A stretch of DNA of 64,000 nucleotides from Marinigracilibium pacificum (GCF_012926615.1 NZ_JABBNU010000004.1:310001-374000); one strand, 5' to 3'; numbered from the stretch's first letter, positions 16,901 to 25,902 are shown. A program made the numbers and translations. Notes: generated by a model from the letters alone, not told the origin.

Positions 16901-19671
16901 TATACATTTTAGTAAGAGTTCAGGATTCAACCCCGAACAATTATTTACAAGGAGACACACTTTACCTTGGTGATGACATTGTTGTGGGAATAGATATTGG
17001 TAATGATAAAAATAGCATTATCACATCGTCTGACTTTTTATTCAGAGTTAGAAATGATGGATTTGTAGAAGCGCTAGGTGAATCTGAAAGTTTAGGCGTA
17101 ACTACATCAGTAAACAATATATCTGCCGGTTATGTGTATGAACTATTCATTGACTGGAATGATCTGGGCACTGTTCCAACGAATCAAGCTGAATTAGGAT
17201 TTGAAATTTCAGTATCTGACAATCAAACAGGAACAAATGTTGATCAGGTAAATCAATGGTTTACCAGCATAAATATAAATACCAGTAACCCATTTCAATG
17301 GGGAAATACTGTTTTAACCGGACCCGACATCCCCTGGTTTGAAGAGTTTAGTTTACCGGTAAATACACTGGAAGATTCAGGGACGACAGCCTGGTCGATC
17401 GATTTAAGTCAAGCCTCGCTGGCTGATGCAAATGATTATTTTAAAGTAATCGAAGGAGGAGTTGTTGAAGCAAGAGATTTAGATGGAGAAGCTGTCCTCA
17501 CCACTGAATTTATTGACATTTCACAGGCTACGGACCTCAAAGTATCCGTTCTGGCAAAAGAAAAAGGAGATAATTTCAGGGAAGAAAATTCAAACTACAT
17601 CAAACTATTTGTTAAAATCGATGATGGTGAAGAAATTCTGGTTGATCAATTAGTAGGAGATGCTGAAGTCGATGATGAGTTCATTATATTGCAAAAAGAT
17701 GGTTTATCAGGCGATTCACTCCAGGTTATTGTAAAAGTAGCCAATGATCGAGGTGGTACCTTCCATACAATCGACAACCTGCTAGTAGATTTCGGTTCAC
17801 CAGAAGTATGTAGTGAACCCCAGGATCTTCAGATTACCAGTTTAACGAGTGAATCAGTCTTTCTCGAATGGACAGTACCTCAACAAGGACTCTCAACTTT
17901 TGAAGTTCAGATCAAGGAACAAAATGATTCAATCTGGACATCTGAAATCGTACAATATGAAACTGAAACCAACATCGTTGATCTAAATTCTGATCAGCAA
18001 TATAACTGGAGAGTTCGACAAACATGTATTACATCAAATTCAGATTGGGTTGATGGAAACGATTTTAAAACACTTTTACCAGTTAATCTGGTTACAATTT
18101 ATAGAGAAACATTCGATAAGGATAGTTGCTCCAGCTCATTTGATGATGTGGTTAATTATGAATGCTATGTTGATTCAATAGTGAATTATTCTGGCACAGC
18201 ATTTATTGATGATAAATTTAATAATGGAACATATGAAAATGCATCAAATTTAAACCACGTATTTTTAGGTGATTCACTCCAGGATTTTTCCATATCAGGT
18301 TTAAATACCACAGGATATACCAATCTGATTCTTCAATTTGGAATTCAGAAAAATGGAAATAATCAAGATGGATCAGATTTAGGAGTTTTTATCTCTTCAA
18401 TAGACACGGGATTCAATGCAATTCCAATAAGCCTACCGACAGGAGATAGTACTTCTTCTTTCTGGTATCAATTAACTTTAGATAGTCCCGACCTGATCGA
18501 AAATGACTCCTTAACAATTATATTTCAGGCATTGGGAGGTTCAAAATATAGAATTGATGACATCGAAATTCTGGGAGAATCAACCCAATCAGTTACTTGT
18601 GATAACCCACAGGAACTCATTTCATCCGGTATCGGATTTAATTCAGTCAATTTATCCTGGGCACAAATTTCTACTGCCACTCAAGGGTATGAAATTAGAG
18701 TGTTTGAATCAGGAAGCAGTCAGTATCTATTAGATACAATGCTTACTGAAGAGAATATATCGATTGATGGCCTGACACAAAATACAACCTATACCTGGGA
18801 AGTAAGATCTAATTGTAGTGCAAATACCCAATCATCATGGGTAAGTAGTAACTTTACTACCCTGGCAAATCAGGAACAGGATTTATTCAAAGAAACATTC
18901 GATCAGCAATCATGTAGTTCTTCATCTAGTGATGTCGCTAATTATACCTGTTATTCCGAATCAAATGCTACACATTCAGGTACGGCTGTTATCAATGATA
19001 ATTTAAATAATGGCACTTATAGTGGAGCAACGAATGGCAATCATGTTTTCTTGAATTTTCAGGGAGCCACGTACCAAATCGAAGATATCGACCTTACTGG
19101 CAATACCAACCTTCAGTTAAACTTTGGTATCCGCAAAAATGGAAAGAATGAAGATGGATCTAACTTGTCATTAGAGATTACAAGCGACGGTACTAATTGG
19201 CAAACGTTAAGTGTTACCCTGCCTACAGGTGATGGCACCAACGACCAATGGTACTTAATCGAAGTCCCAATTTCATTGGCTGCATCATCTGATTTTGGAG
19301 TAAGATTTACCACATTGGGAAGTCCTAAATTCAGGCTAGACGATATATCATTCACTGGGACACTAAATCTATCAAGTCGATTGCTCAACACTGAAGACGA
19401 TCTGGAGGAAGAATTATCTGTAGATATCGACCGACTTAAGGTTTATCCTAATGGGTTTAATGACCAATTAAATATTTTAATACCCAATGATATGAATGTT
19501 GATCAAATAGTAATTTATGATTTGACGGGTAGGATGTATTTTAAAAGTTCAGGAAATTCAACTGAAAAAATTCAGATAAATACATCAAACTGGAAAAATC
19601 AACTTTACTTGTTGCAGTTAACCGACCAAAAAGGTGAACTTTCACATATAAAACTGATTAAATCAAATTAA
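13975..19671 (+). CDS. Giant T9SS-exported beta-propeller protein with BACON, CBM9-like and FN3 domains
   Basis: The ATG at 13975 gives a signal peptide (about residues 1-31, ending SFGQS) and 1898 residues; the GTG at 13942 would add an unlikely N-terminal tail. Residues 32-830 are a BNR/VPS10-type propeller with repeats such as GAHYSDNGGTNWT and YISTDGGNTFT. Residues 833-922 form a BACON domain (SNSGWTISNIPSWITAS). Residues 928-1112 look CBM9/DOMON-like (DGLQDDHWDSLDWYDI), followed by a jelly-roll segment to about 1275. Then FN3 (1279-1366), a Cys-rich module (1376-1539), a second FN3 (1542-1632) and a second copy of that module (1638-1796). The last 80 residues are a T9SS type A sorting domain (LKVYPNGF...IVIYDLTGRM). 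It is therefore surface-attached or released and probably binds or cleaves the target glycan. No catalytic residues can be assigned. Confidence 0.88.
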   Translation: MKNLKAIALRQLVFYCAFILIFYQIPLTSFGQSNWENLAPGAGGQVQDLYFDPHVENRIWLSSDQEGSYVSDDLGQSWDFIGRDFSHGMSFIIRKSNNPNGRIYQGGLWGAHYSDNGGTNWTRIETTKADAIAAIAISPDDSTVVLAPSWHTKDPQKIQASISDPIQELTGERYVYISTDGGNTFTKSVYEPIDGYDHVYEVFIHPTTGIIYLGAASGVYYSNNSQGSSWTRVDNPTDAYLGVDGGITTFTLFKSDGITIDPNGYKFSGGCTGIGFSPSGDRIYAVFQTAEREWAIYSTQTTSLSSSNPGWTKINNNLPVEPQWHIPVIDPRSSSTEHKILLGTTFLGSNNRVGLYEGTITLDGSNNITNNNWQQIIKKPDGNTFTFEEGWETASLISRAYNYTPTSWSNRLIITAGGNNYFLSTDPAAPGWPGNPDSWLPIYTNVSSQNFGPEHTYFSTGFTNTVSYDIDTYENYAVQGNADQGTLESWDFGLSWTKNTVPRGITNSQSVAISNTNPPLVLIDSRPGFGIASKTIGRLYARELTNLNLQPEADDWKLIGGGSDKSNIVNGLPNRQIQGIALDNFHPSRVYVGLRTEFGVGGIYSTEELESIFDGDANWVEISTASMSTEPQFNDIHIDPNNSNVIWAAGNNLYKGTRTAPYTWQWEEMNLTIDDMYVWDDNGNTRVAVAGTVSGNYEVYLIDNPDSTGWNSTGRFIPTGLTIEETLNLRPQVWVEPDETITFGLMAGYSNQIFIGTENTQHKKGLGVFKGTIAANGTVTWEDFTGDDQNMDFIYSRDNSADSKIIRESNGDINYYIPTFGTGVWRRNIDTNAPDQSFKVETSSLRFGKEANESKNFGIASNSGWTISNIPSWITASQSSGTGNDTITLTVNSPNIDIAKRTATIEITSNGRSIEVLITQEGTPIPIDYLNSEILIDGLQDDHWDSLDWYDITENVFGTTTDSQDRFKIAYDRQGLYILVRVQDSTPNNYLQGDTLYLGDDIVVGIDIGNDKNSIITSSDFLFRVRNDGFVEALGESESLGVTTSVNNISAGYVYELFIDWNDLGTVPTNQAELGFEISVSDNQTGTNVDQVNQWFTSININTSNPFQWGNTVLTGPDIPWFEEFSLPVNTLEDSGTTAWSIDLSQASLADANDYFKVIEGGVVEARDLDGEAVLTTEFIDISQATDLKVSVLAKEKGDNFREENSNYIKLFVKIDDGEEILVDQLVGDAEVDDEFIILQKDGLSGDSLQVIVKVANDRGGTFHTIDNLLVDFGSPEVCSEPQDLQITSLTSESVFLEWTVPQQGLSTFEVQIKEQNDSIWTSEIVQYETETNIVDLNSDQQYNWRVRQTCITSNSDWVDGNDFKTLLPVNLVTIYRETFDKDSCSSSFDDVVNYECYVDSIVNYSGTAFIDDKFNNGTYENASNLNHVFLGDSLQDFSISGLNTTGYTNLILQFGIQKNGNNQDGSDLGVFISSIDTGFNAIPISLPTGDSTSSFWYQLTLDSPDLIENDSLTIIFQALGGSKYRIDDIEILGESTQSVTCDNPQELISSGIGFNSVNLSWAQISTATQGYEIRVFESGSSQYLLDTMLTEENISIDGLTQNTTYTWEVRSNCSANTQSSWVSSNFTTLANQEQDLFKETFDQQSCSSSSSDVANYTCYSESNATHSGTAVINDNLNNGTYSGATNGNHVFLNFQGATYQIEDIDLTGNTNLQLNFGIRKNGKNEDGSNLSLEITSDGTNWQTLSVTLPTGDGTNDQWYLIEVPISLAASSDFGVRFTTLGSPKFRLDDISFTGTLNLSSRLLNTEDDLEEELSVDIDRLKVYPNGFNDQLNILIPNDMNVDQIVIYDLTGRMYFKSSGNSTEKIQINTSNWKNQLYLLQLTDQKGELSHIKLIKSN

Positions 19672-19682
19672 ATAATTAATAT

Positions 19683-19716
19683 CCGGGATAGTTTGATGAC
19701 TATCCCGGAATTTTTT
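19683..19716 (+). terminator. Rho-independent terminator after the giant propeller gene
   Basis: CCGGGATAGT (19683-19692) pairs perfectly with ACTATCCCGG (19699-19708), followed by AATTTTTT. It ends the upstream transcript, so the sulfatase at 19730 needs its own start or readthrough. Confidence 0.88.
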
Positions 19717-19729
19717 AACATAATAAATA

Positions 19730-21265
19730 ATGATTAAGCTATTTTTAAAAAGTCCTTTCATCTTACTCTTTCTTTTGGTATGTCAATGTAATACAACCAG
19801 TGAGAATGATAATGCTGAGCATAAATCGGTTCAGAATAAAAATCCAAATATAATATTGATCCTTGCCGATGACCTGGGATATGGTGATATTGAAATTTAT
19901 AATTCCAATTCTAAAATCCCCACACCCAATCTTAATAAACTGGCAGAATCCGGAATAAGGTTTACCGATGCCCATTCTTCCTCATCGGTTTGTACTCCGA
20001 GCAGGTACAGCATTTTAACCGGTGAATATGCATGGCGTAGCCCTCTTAAAAAAGGAGTAACCTGGGGATATTCTCCATCACTAATTGATACGACTCAGTC
20101 AACTATTGCCTCGTTACTTTCTGACTATGGATATAATACAGCAGCAATTGGAAAATGGCATCTCGGATTAAACTGGCCTGTGAAAGATGGTCATGATGCC
20201 CAGTGGGAAAATCCTGAAATTCACCCGGCAGCATACACAGGAGAATCAATTGATTTTAATTCACCGATAAAAGTAAGTCCTGTTGATCACGGGTTTGATT
20301 ATTTCTTTGGTATACCTGCATCACTAGATATGAAACCCTATTGCTTCATTGAAAACAGAAGTGTGGTGGATTTACCGATGAAAATGATTGAAGAAAACAA
20401 GGAAGAAAATGGATTGATCAATTGGAGAAGTGGATTGGCTGCTTCAACATTTTCTCATCAGGATGTATTACCGACCCTTCAGCAAAAAACCCTTCAATAT
20501 CTTAATAGCCAAAAAGATAGCACAAAACCATTTTTTTTATATTATGCCTTAACAGCCCCTCACCTGCCAATTCTCCCTGAACCTGAATATAAAGGTAGTA
20601 CCCCGGTAGGTGATTACGGAGATTTTGTCTATAATATTGATCAACTTCTTGGGGAGATTATGAATACCCTGAAAGAAAATAATCAACTGGAAAATACCAT
20701 CGTTATTTTCACTAGTGATAACGGTGCATATTTAAGGTATTTTGACCCAGAATCAATGCACCAACCCAATGCCTACTTGCGTGGTCAAAAAGCAGATATT
20801 CATGAAGGCGGACATCGGGTTCCATTGATTATTAGTTGGCCAGGTAAAATTGAATCAAATACAAGTTCCAATGCCCTTGTTGGTCTTACAGATTTCTACT
20901 CGACATTTGCTGACATAGTATCAGCGTCCAAGACTAGTAATGAGGCTACCGACAGTTATTCACTTTTGCCGGTTTTGTTGGGCAAGGCAGATAAGGTAAC
21001 AGGAAGAGAATTTATGATCCATCATTCTTCTCGTGGCGTTTTTGCCTTGAGAAAAGACTCAATAAAACTTATCGAAGGCCTCGGTTCCGGAGGGTTTACC
21101 CTACCCCATACCATTGTAAATGAAAATAAATTTGAGAAATATCAGCAATATAACTTAGCTCAGGATTCAACAGAGCAACATAATATACATTTAAACACGA
21201 ATTCAAACCAATTGATTAATGAACTGGAGGAATTTGTAGAGCAAGGAAGAGATTCGAATGAATAA
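19730..21265 (+). CDS. Sulfatase (S1 family, formylglycine type), lipoprotein
   Basis: This 511-residue protein has a lipoprotein signal (LLVCQC). Metal-binding NIILILADDLGYGDIEIYN, formylglycine motif CTPSR with Cys88 followed by YSILTGEYAWRS, AAIGKWHLGLNWP, and ALTAPHLPILPEPEY are present. FTSDNGAYLRYF supplies the distal metal site. The AWRS-type continuation after CTPSR is common among arylsulfatase A-like enzymes of marine Bacteroidota. It follows a terminator only 14 bp upstream and precedes 640 bp of repeat-bearing intergenic DNA, so it closes the first enzyme block of the locus. Confidence 0.95.
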   Translation: MIKLFLKSPFILLFLLVCQCNTTSENDNAEHKSVQNKNPNIILILADDLGYGDIEIYNSNSKIPTPNLNKLAESGIRFTDAHSSSSVCTPSRYSILTGEYAWRSPLKKGVTWGYSPSLIDTTQSTIASLLSDYGYNTAAIGKWHLGLNWPVKDGHDAQWENPEIHPAAYTGESIDFNSPIKVSPVDHGFDYFFGIPASLDMKPYCFIENRSVVDLPMKMIEENKEENGLINWRSGLAASTFSHQDVLPTLQQKTLQYLNSQKDSTKPFFLYYALTAPHLPILPEPEYKGSTPVGDYGDFVYNIDQLLGEIMNTLKENNQLENTIVIFTSDNGAYLRYFDPESMHQPNAYLRGQKADIHEGGHRVPLIISWPGKIESNTSSNALVGLTDFYSTFADIVSASKTSNEATDSYSLLPVLLGKADKVTGREFMIHHSSRGVFALRKDSIKLIEGLGSGGFTLPHTIVNENKFEKYQQYNLAQDSTEQHNIHLNTNSNQLINELEEFVEQGRDSNE

Positions 21266-21370
21266 TGACATATTACCTGGTGAAAAGATAATCTGACAAA
21301 GATCGAATTAATTGTATAATTCTAAATACAGTATGATTTGCAGAAAAATATCGTGCCATGTACTATGAAT

Positions 21371-21415
21371 ACGGATTACAAATCCGATGATAACAGTCCG
21401 ACATAGCAAATGTCG
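21371..21415. repeat. Two-hairpin REP-like element
   Basis: CGGATT-ACA-AATCCG (21372-21386) is followed 12 nt later by CGACAT-AGCAA-ATGTCG (21399-21415). Paired short GC-rich hairpins in AT-rich intergenic DNA resemble REP-type palindromes that RAYT (IS200-like) transposases spread. No such transposase is in the window. Confidence 0.5.
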
Positions 21416-21463
21416 AACAGCGAATTTATTTAATAGAGAAGTCTTCAAAAATTTGAACATCCT

Positions 21464-21573
21464 CCTGGCTCAAGCGTCGCGCTTGGGCCATATAGTCCAT
21501 TGTAAGCAGGATTACCTGACGGCGATCCTGCTCTGGGATCGATGCTAATGAAAACCCATCCTGCTATCGCAGG
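21464..21573 (+). repeat. Cassette-flanking structured repeat, copy 1
   Basis: Order of parts: hairpin GGCTCAAGCG/CGCTTGGGCC (21467-21489, one G-T pair); a linker; hairpin CAGGAT...ATCCTG (21507-21530) with a TGAC loop; a conserved tail GATGCTAATGAAAACCC; and a short variable hairpin CCTGC-TATC-GCAGG (21560-21573). The other copies keep the same order, so the element is a defined unit. No open frame is present. Confidence 0.75.
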
Positions 21574-21655
21574 AATTGTTTTATTGCTTATAGCTTCCTG
21601 GCTCAAGCAAGCTTGGTATCATATAAAATTGTTCCATCAGTAATCTATTGTCCAT

Positions 21656-21745
21656 GGTTCAAGCGTCTCGCGTGGGCCGTATACTCATTTGTAAGCAGGA
21701 TTGCCTGACGACGATCCTGGTGTGGGGTTGGTGCTAATGAAAACC
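21656..21745 (+). repeat. Cassette-flanking structured repeat, copy 2
   Basis: This 90-nt copy has the first hairpin at 21656-21678, the CAGGAT/ATCCTG hairpin, and the tail GGTGCTAATGAAAACC. By eye it differs from copy 3 at 6 of 90 positions without any gap. It lacks an evident third hairpin. Confidence 0.78.
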
Positions 21746-21908
21746 CGTTTATTTTCAATGTCTTACAAACTAATTATAATATTAACTCACCGAATTACTC
21801 AGTTATAATTTGATGTATTATGATAAGTACAAGCAAATTGATTTGAATCCAAACTCACAATTTAAATTTTAGCAATGACTATCACCTCAAAATAATAAAA
21901 TAGCTATT

Positions 21909-23285
21909 CTACTTATTGCTAAATAATCTTGAGCAATAAAAACCATAAAAGATAATATACAAATAACAGATAAATGGTATTATAAACGATTGTTGCAGAG
22001 TATAGTAATCGGCGATAACCCCTTGAATTAAAGGTAAAACAGCTGCTCCTAAAATAGCCATTACTAATAATGATGAACCCTGACTGGTATATTTACCCAA
22101 GCCTCGTATCCCTAAAGTAAAAATATTAGACCACATAATCGAATTAAATAGTCCAGCTCCAATTAATGCCCACATGGCTACCTCACCACTGGATAGAATA
22201 GAGACTAATACCAATAAACAATTGACTATTCCAAACAACCATAATGTTCTGGAAGCCAAACTTTTGCCTAACAAAAAGAATAGATAATTTAAAACTAAAA
22301 TTATCAAGAATGGTGTTATTGCAGTAAAGGGTAAATCGGATATAAAATAAATTACAACAAACGAAAGTATAGCAGAAATAACCATGTAGAAATTCTTTTT
22401 AAGCATGGGCAAATTACTCAAAGATAATGCTCCAAGAAAACGCCCGATCATTGCACCTCCCCAATAATAAGCTAAATAATTTTTGGCTAAAGACTCTTCT
22501 AATCCTGCGATATGATCTAATCCGGTAAAATTTATTAAAAAACTTCCTATAGAAACTTCTGCACCTACATAAACAAAAATTGCAAGAGTCCCATAGTTTA
22601 AATTTGGGAATTTAAGTGCACCAATACTATCAGATATTTCCTCATCATTTTTAAAATCTGGCAGCTTTAAAAACTTAAAAATTATCGCCATCAGGATAAA
22701 TATCGATCCGAAAATCAAATAGGGAATTTTGGTGGAATTTGAATTATCTCCATCGTTGAAAAAGTATTCAAATATCAAAAAGCCTCCAACGATTGGAGAA
22801 ATAGTTGTACCCAAAGAATTAAATGCCTGAGACATATTTAATCTAGCTGAAGCAGATTCCGGACTTCCTAAAATTGATACATAGGGGTTTGCAACGATTT
22901 GCAAAAGTGTAAAACCTAGACCCAATATAAATAATGCTGATAAAAAAAGGACATATAATTCAAGGTTAGCCGCAGGGTAAAACAACAAACATCCCGTACC
23001 GGAAATGATTAATCCTAAAATAATTCCATTTTTATAACCAATTCGATTTATTGGATCACCCTTTTTTAATGAAAGTATAAAATATCCAAGAGATCCTAAA
23101 AAATAGGCCATAAAAAAACAAAACTGAACCAACATTGCTTGCCAATATTTTAGTGTAAATATCTCTTTAAGATGAGGAATTAAAATATCATTCATACAAG
23201 TCATAAAACCCCATAAAAAAAATAAGACTGTAACTGCCACCAGACTTCCAGAGAAATTTTGCTTTGCCATTGATTTTTTCTTCAT
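21909..23285 (-). CDS. Sugar MFS transporter, FucP/GluP type
   Basis: This 458-residue inner-membrane permease has about 12 hydrophobic segments. It carries the FucP-group signatures LFFLWGFMTCMNDILIPHLK in the first helix and QIVANPYVSILG followed by SASARLNMSQAFNSLGTT near residues 135-170. The group imports fucose, glucose, galactose, mannose or N-acetylglucosamine by proton symport. It is transcribed divergently from the ROK kinase 119 bp away, and the two would form an uptake and phosphorylation pair for a monosaccharide released by the locus. The exact sugar cannot be read from the sequence. Confidence 0.93.
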   Translation of the reverse strand: MKKKSMAKQNFSGSLVAVTVLFFLWGFMTCMNDILIPHLKEIFTLKYWQAMLVQFCFFMAYFLGSLGYFILSLKKGDPINRIGYKNGIILGLIISGTGCLLFYPAANLELYVLFLSALFILGLGFTLLQIVANPYVSILGSPESASARLNMSQAFNSLGTTISPIVGGFLIFEYFFNDGDNSNSTKIPYLIFGSIFILMAIIFKFLKLPDFKNDEEISDSIGALKFPNLNYGTLAIFVYVGAEVSIGSFLINFTGLDHIAGLEESLAKNYLAYYWGGAMIGRFLGALSLSNLPMLKKNFYMVISAILSFVVIYFISDLPFTAITPFLIILVLNYLFFLLGKSLASRTLWLFGIVNCLLVLVSILSSGEVAMWALIGAGLFNSIMWSNIFTLGIRGLGKYTSQGSSLLVMAILGAAVLPLIQGVIADYYTLQQSFIIPFICYLYIIFYGFYCSRLFSNK

Positions 23286-23404
23286 TAAAAAATTTAATAA
23301 TCCTTTAAAGTAGAGGAAAGCTATGTTATTGATATCTTGATTTAAGAATCAAAAGTTTAATCTGTCTTTCAATTATATTCTTACATAGAAAATTATACTT
23401 TTTT

Positions 23405-24340
23405 ATGACATACAAATCAGACAAAGCTTGTCATTATATTGGTATTGATCTTGGAGGAACGAAGATCGAGGGAATCTTAATAACCAAAAATGAATCAATC
23501 TATGAGGTAAAACGAAGAATTCGAGTACCTACAGAACGTGAAAAGGGATATGACCATATACTTAACCAAATAAGCTACCTGGTTAATAAACTTCGGAAAG
23601 AGAGTCCGGAAGCCATAAATAAAATTGGGATTTGTACTCCGGGCACATTTGATCCTGATACAGGAAGTTTAAACAATAGTAATACAACCTGCCTGAACGG
23701 GAAAAATATCAAACATGACTTAAGTACCTCTTTAGACATTGAAGTCCTTATCGAAAATGATGCGAATTGTTTTACGCTCGCTGAAGCAACTATGGGTGCT
23801 TTATCAAAATTAGAAAAAAAACCCAACGTGGTATTTGGTGTCATATTAGGCACAGGAGTTGGTGGAGGAATTTTTATTAATGAAAAATCATTGAGTGGCA
23901 AAAATGGAATTGCAGGAGAATGGGGTCATAATTTTTTAGATAATTCCGGAGGAAGTTGCTATTGTGGGAAGGTTGGTTGCGTTGAAACAGTAATTTCTGG
24001 AGTAGCTCTGGAGTCCTATTACCATTCAATTAGTGGAAAAATAAAATCGCTTGCTGAAATTGTTCAGTTGCATGATAATGAAACCGATCAACAAGCAAAA
24101 CAAACAATAAAACGATTGACTACCTATTTTGGCAAAGCTCTTGCTCAGGTTATAAATATTTTAGATCCTGATGCGATTGTTCTTGGCGGAGGCGTTAGCA
24201 ATATTCCTTATTTATATACTGATGGTGTAAATGAAATCAAAAAGCATTTGTTTAATGATGATTTAAAAACACCAATTCTAAAACCGGAATTAGGAGATAG
24301 TGCTGGCGTTTTTGGTGCTGCAGCCTTGACAATGATGTAA
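23405..24340 (+). CDS. ROK family sugar kinase
   Basis: This 311-residue cytoplasmic kinase has the ROK phosphate-binding motif IGIDLGGTKIEG (residues 12-23), IENDANCF with the catalytic Asp, GTGVGGGIF, and the zinc-binding loop GGSCYCGKVGCVE. The C-terminal part (LDPDAIVLGGGVSN) closes the fold. ROK members phosphorylate glucose, mannose, fructose or N-acetylamino sugars. Placement between a FucP-type permease and a sulfatase suggests it phosphorylates the sugar imported by that permease. No N-terminal winged helix is present, so it is a kinase and not a ROK repressor. Confidence 0.93.
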   Translation: MTYKSDKACHYIGIDLGGTKIEGILITKNESIYEVKRRIRVPTEREKGYDHILNQISYLVNKLRKESPEAINKIGICTPGTFDPDTGSLNNSNTTCLNGKNIKHDLSTSLDIEVLIENDANCFTLAEATMGALSKLEKKPNVVFGVILGTGVGGGIFINEKSLSGKNGIAGEWGHNFLDNSGGSCYCGKVGCVETVISGVALESYYHSISGKIKSLAEIVQLHDNETDQQAKQTIKRLTTYFGKALAQVINILDPDAIVLGGGVSNIPYLYTDGVNEIKKHLFNDDLKTPILKPELGDSAGVFGAAALTMM

Positions 24341-24398
24341 TTACCTTTTCCTCTAAATAGAGTTGATTTACCATATTAACAAATAGATTAATTTAAAT

Positions 24399-25793
24399 AT
24401 GAAAATCCTGATTTCACTTTTTTATTTAATAATTCCGTTTATTGTTTTTTCTCAGACAACTACTAAAAAGCCAAATGTAATTTTCATCATTACTGATGAT
24501 CAGCAAAAGGGTTTATTAGGAATTGAAGGTAATGAATATTCTAAAACCCCGAATATTGATCGTATAGGTGAGGAAGGAGCTATTTTCAATAATGCATTTG
24601 TAGTGACACCACTTTGTTCCCCAAGCAGAGCTAGTTTTTTGACCGGGAATTATGCGCACAATCATAATGTAATCAACAATGACAAGTTAGGCAATGATGT
24701 TGTAAGTCATACTTTATTGACCTGGCCCAGACAACTTCGAGAATCTGGTTATCATACAGCATTTATCGGTAAGTGGCATATGGGACTTGATGATTCCAGA
24801 CTGCCAGGATTTGACAGATGGTTCAGCTTTAAAGGACAAGGTGATTATATCGATGGAGTAGTTATTGATGAAGATTCACGAATTCAAACTACCGGATACA
24901 TGACAGATATAATCAATGAAAAAGCAATACAATATTTGAATAATCACAATGAGGAAACTCCATTCGCTTTGATTGTTGCCCACAAGGCTGTTCATTGGCC
25001 ATTACTTCCAGCAAAACATCATGAATCTGAATTTGAAAAATATAGTTATGATTCCTCCTTATATTCATTTAATGACACCGTAAATAAACCGCATTTAAAC
25101 AGAAAATTTACTAGAAAGAAATTCTATGAATATCAGAATGTGCTACCCGAACCTCCTGAGTCAAGAAGATGCAGAGGAAGAAACCCTACTGCTGTAATAG
25201 GTGATCAATTGCGATGCCTGATTAGTGTCGATGAAGGGGTCGGTAAAATTTTTGACATACTTGAGCAAAAAAACATGCTCCGGAATACCATAATCATTTA
25301 TGTGAGTGATAACGGTATGCTAATGGGAGAACATGGTGAATTTAATATGAAAAGATGGCCTTATGACCCTGTTTTAAAAATCCCAATGCTTATTCGATAC
25401 CCTGATTTAATAAAACCAGGAAGTGTAAATAATCAATTAGTATTAAATATTGATATTGCTCCTACTATATTAGAACTGGTAGGTGTAAAGTCCTTGGAAA
25501 AAATGGATGGTATTAGTTTAATCCCAGTACTAAAACAAGAAAAAACCGAATTAAGAAAGGCATTTTTAGCGGAATATTACCATGAAAAAGTAGCGGCAAG
25601 AGTACCAGGATGGAAGGCGGTTAGAACACATAAATGGAAATACATCAAATATGATGATCCGGAAATACAATCAGAGCTCTATGACTTAGAAAATGATCCG
25701 GAAGAAAAGAATAATTTAATTGACAAAAATTTCTCTGCTCAAATATCCAAATTAGAAGTGACTTTAAATGAATTACTCAATAATCAGGATTAA
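24399..25793 (+). CDS. Sulfatase (S1 family, formylglycine type), secreted
   Basis: This 464-residue enzyme has a cleavable signal peptide (MKILISLFYLIIPFIVFSQ) without a lipobox Cys, so it is periplasmic or secreted, unlike the other three sulfatases. The metal site is NVIFIITDDQQKGLLG, the formylglycine motif is CSPSR with Cys73 followed by ASFLTGNYAHNHNV, and FIGKWHMGLDDS and YVSDNGMLMGEHGEF follow. The TDDQ opening and the NYAHNHNV continuation are typical of the iduronate-2-sulfatase/choline-sulfatase-like group. The tail ELYDLENDPEEKNNL is standard. It lies 58 bp after the kinase, probably in one transcript. Structured repeats begin right after it. Confidence 0.95.
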   Translation: MKILISLFYLIIPFIVFSQTTTKKPNVIFIITDDQQKGLLGIEGNEYSKTPNIDRIGEEGAIFNNAFVVTPLCSPSRASFLTGNYAHNHNVINNDKLGNDVVSHTLLTWPRQLRESGYHTAFIGKWHMGLDDSRLPGFDRWFSFKGQGDYIDGVVIDEDSRIQTTGYMTDIINEKAIQYLNNHNEETPFALIVAHKAVHWPLLPAKHHESEFEKYSYDSSLYSFNDTVNKPHLNRKFTRKKFYEYQNVLPEPPESRRCRGRNPTAVIGDQLRCLISVDEGVGKIFDILEQKNMLRNTIIIYVSDNGMLMGEHGEFNMKRWPYDPVLKIPMLIRYPDLIKPGSVNNQLVLNIDIAPTILELVGVKSLEKMDGISLIPVLKQEKTELRKAFLAEYYHEKVAARVPGWKAVRTHKWKYIKYDDPEIQSELYDLENDPEEKNNLIDKNFSAQISKLEVTLNELLNNQD

Positions 25794-25902
25794 AACATAA
25801 GATGTTTTGTTGGTTTATATAATGAAGATAGAATAATTGCAATTAAATGTCCCTGGCTCGAGCAAGCCTCGAAATATCAATTCACTAAAATCAATATCCA
25901 CT

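Larger units (their letters stand above)
21266..21908. other. Gene-free region holding structured repeats
   Basis: There is no supported gene in these 643 bp. The region holds a two-hairpin element (21371-21415), two copies of the cassette-flanking repeat (21464-21573 and 21656-21745) and a degenerate hairpin fragment (about 21597-21616). The remainder, from 21747 to 21908, is AT-rich and shows no structure. There is no obvious terminator for the permease gene that ends at 21909. Confidence 0.7.

Noticed and set aside
21464-21745. CRISPR or toxin-antitoxin locus in the repeat-bearing gap
   Set aside because: Copies are few, irregularly spaced and present on both sides of a gene cassette; no cas gene or small paired genes are nearby.
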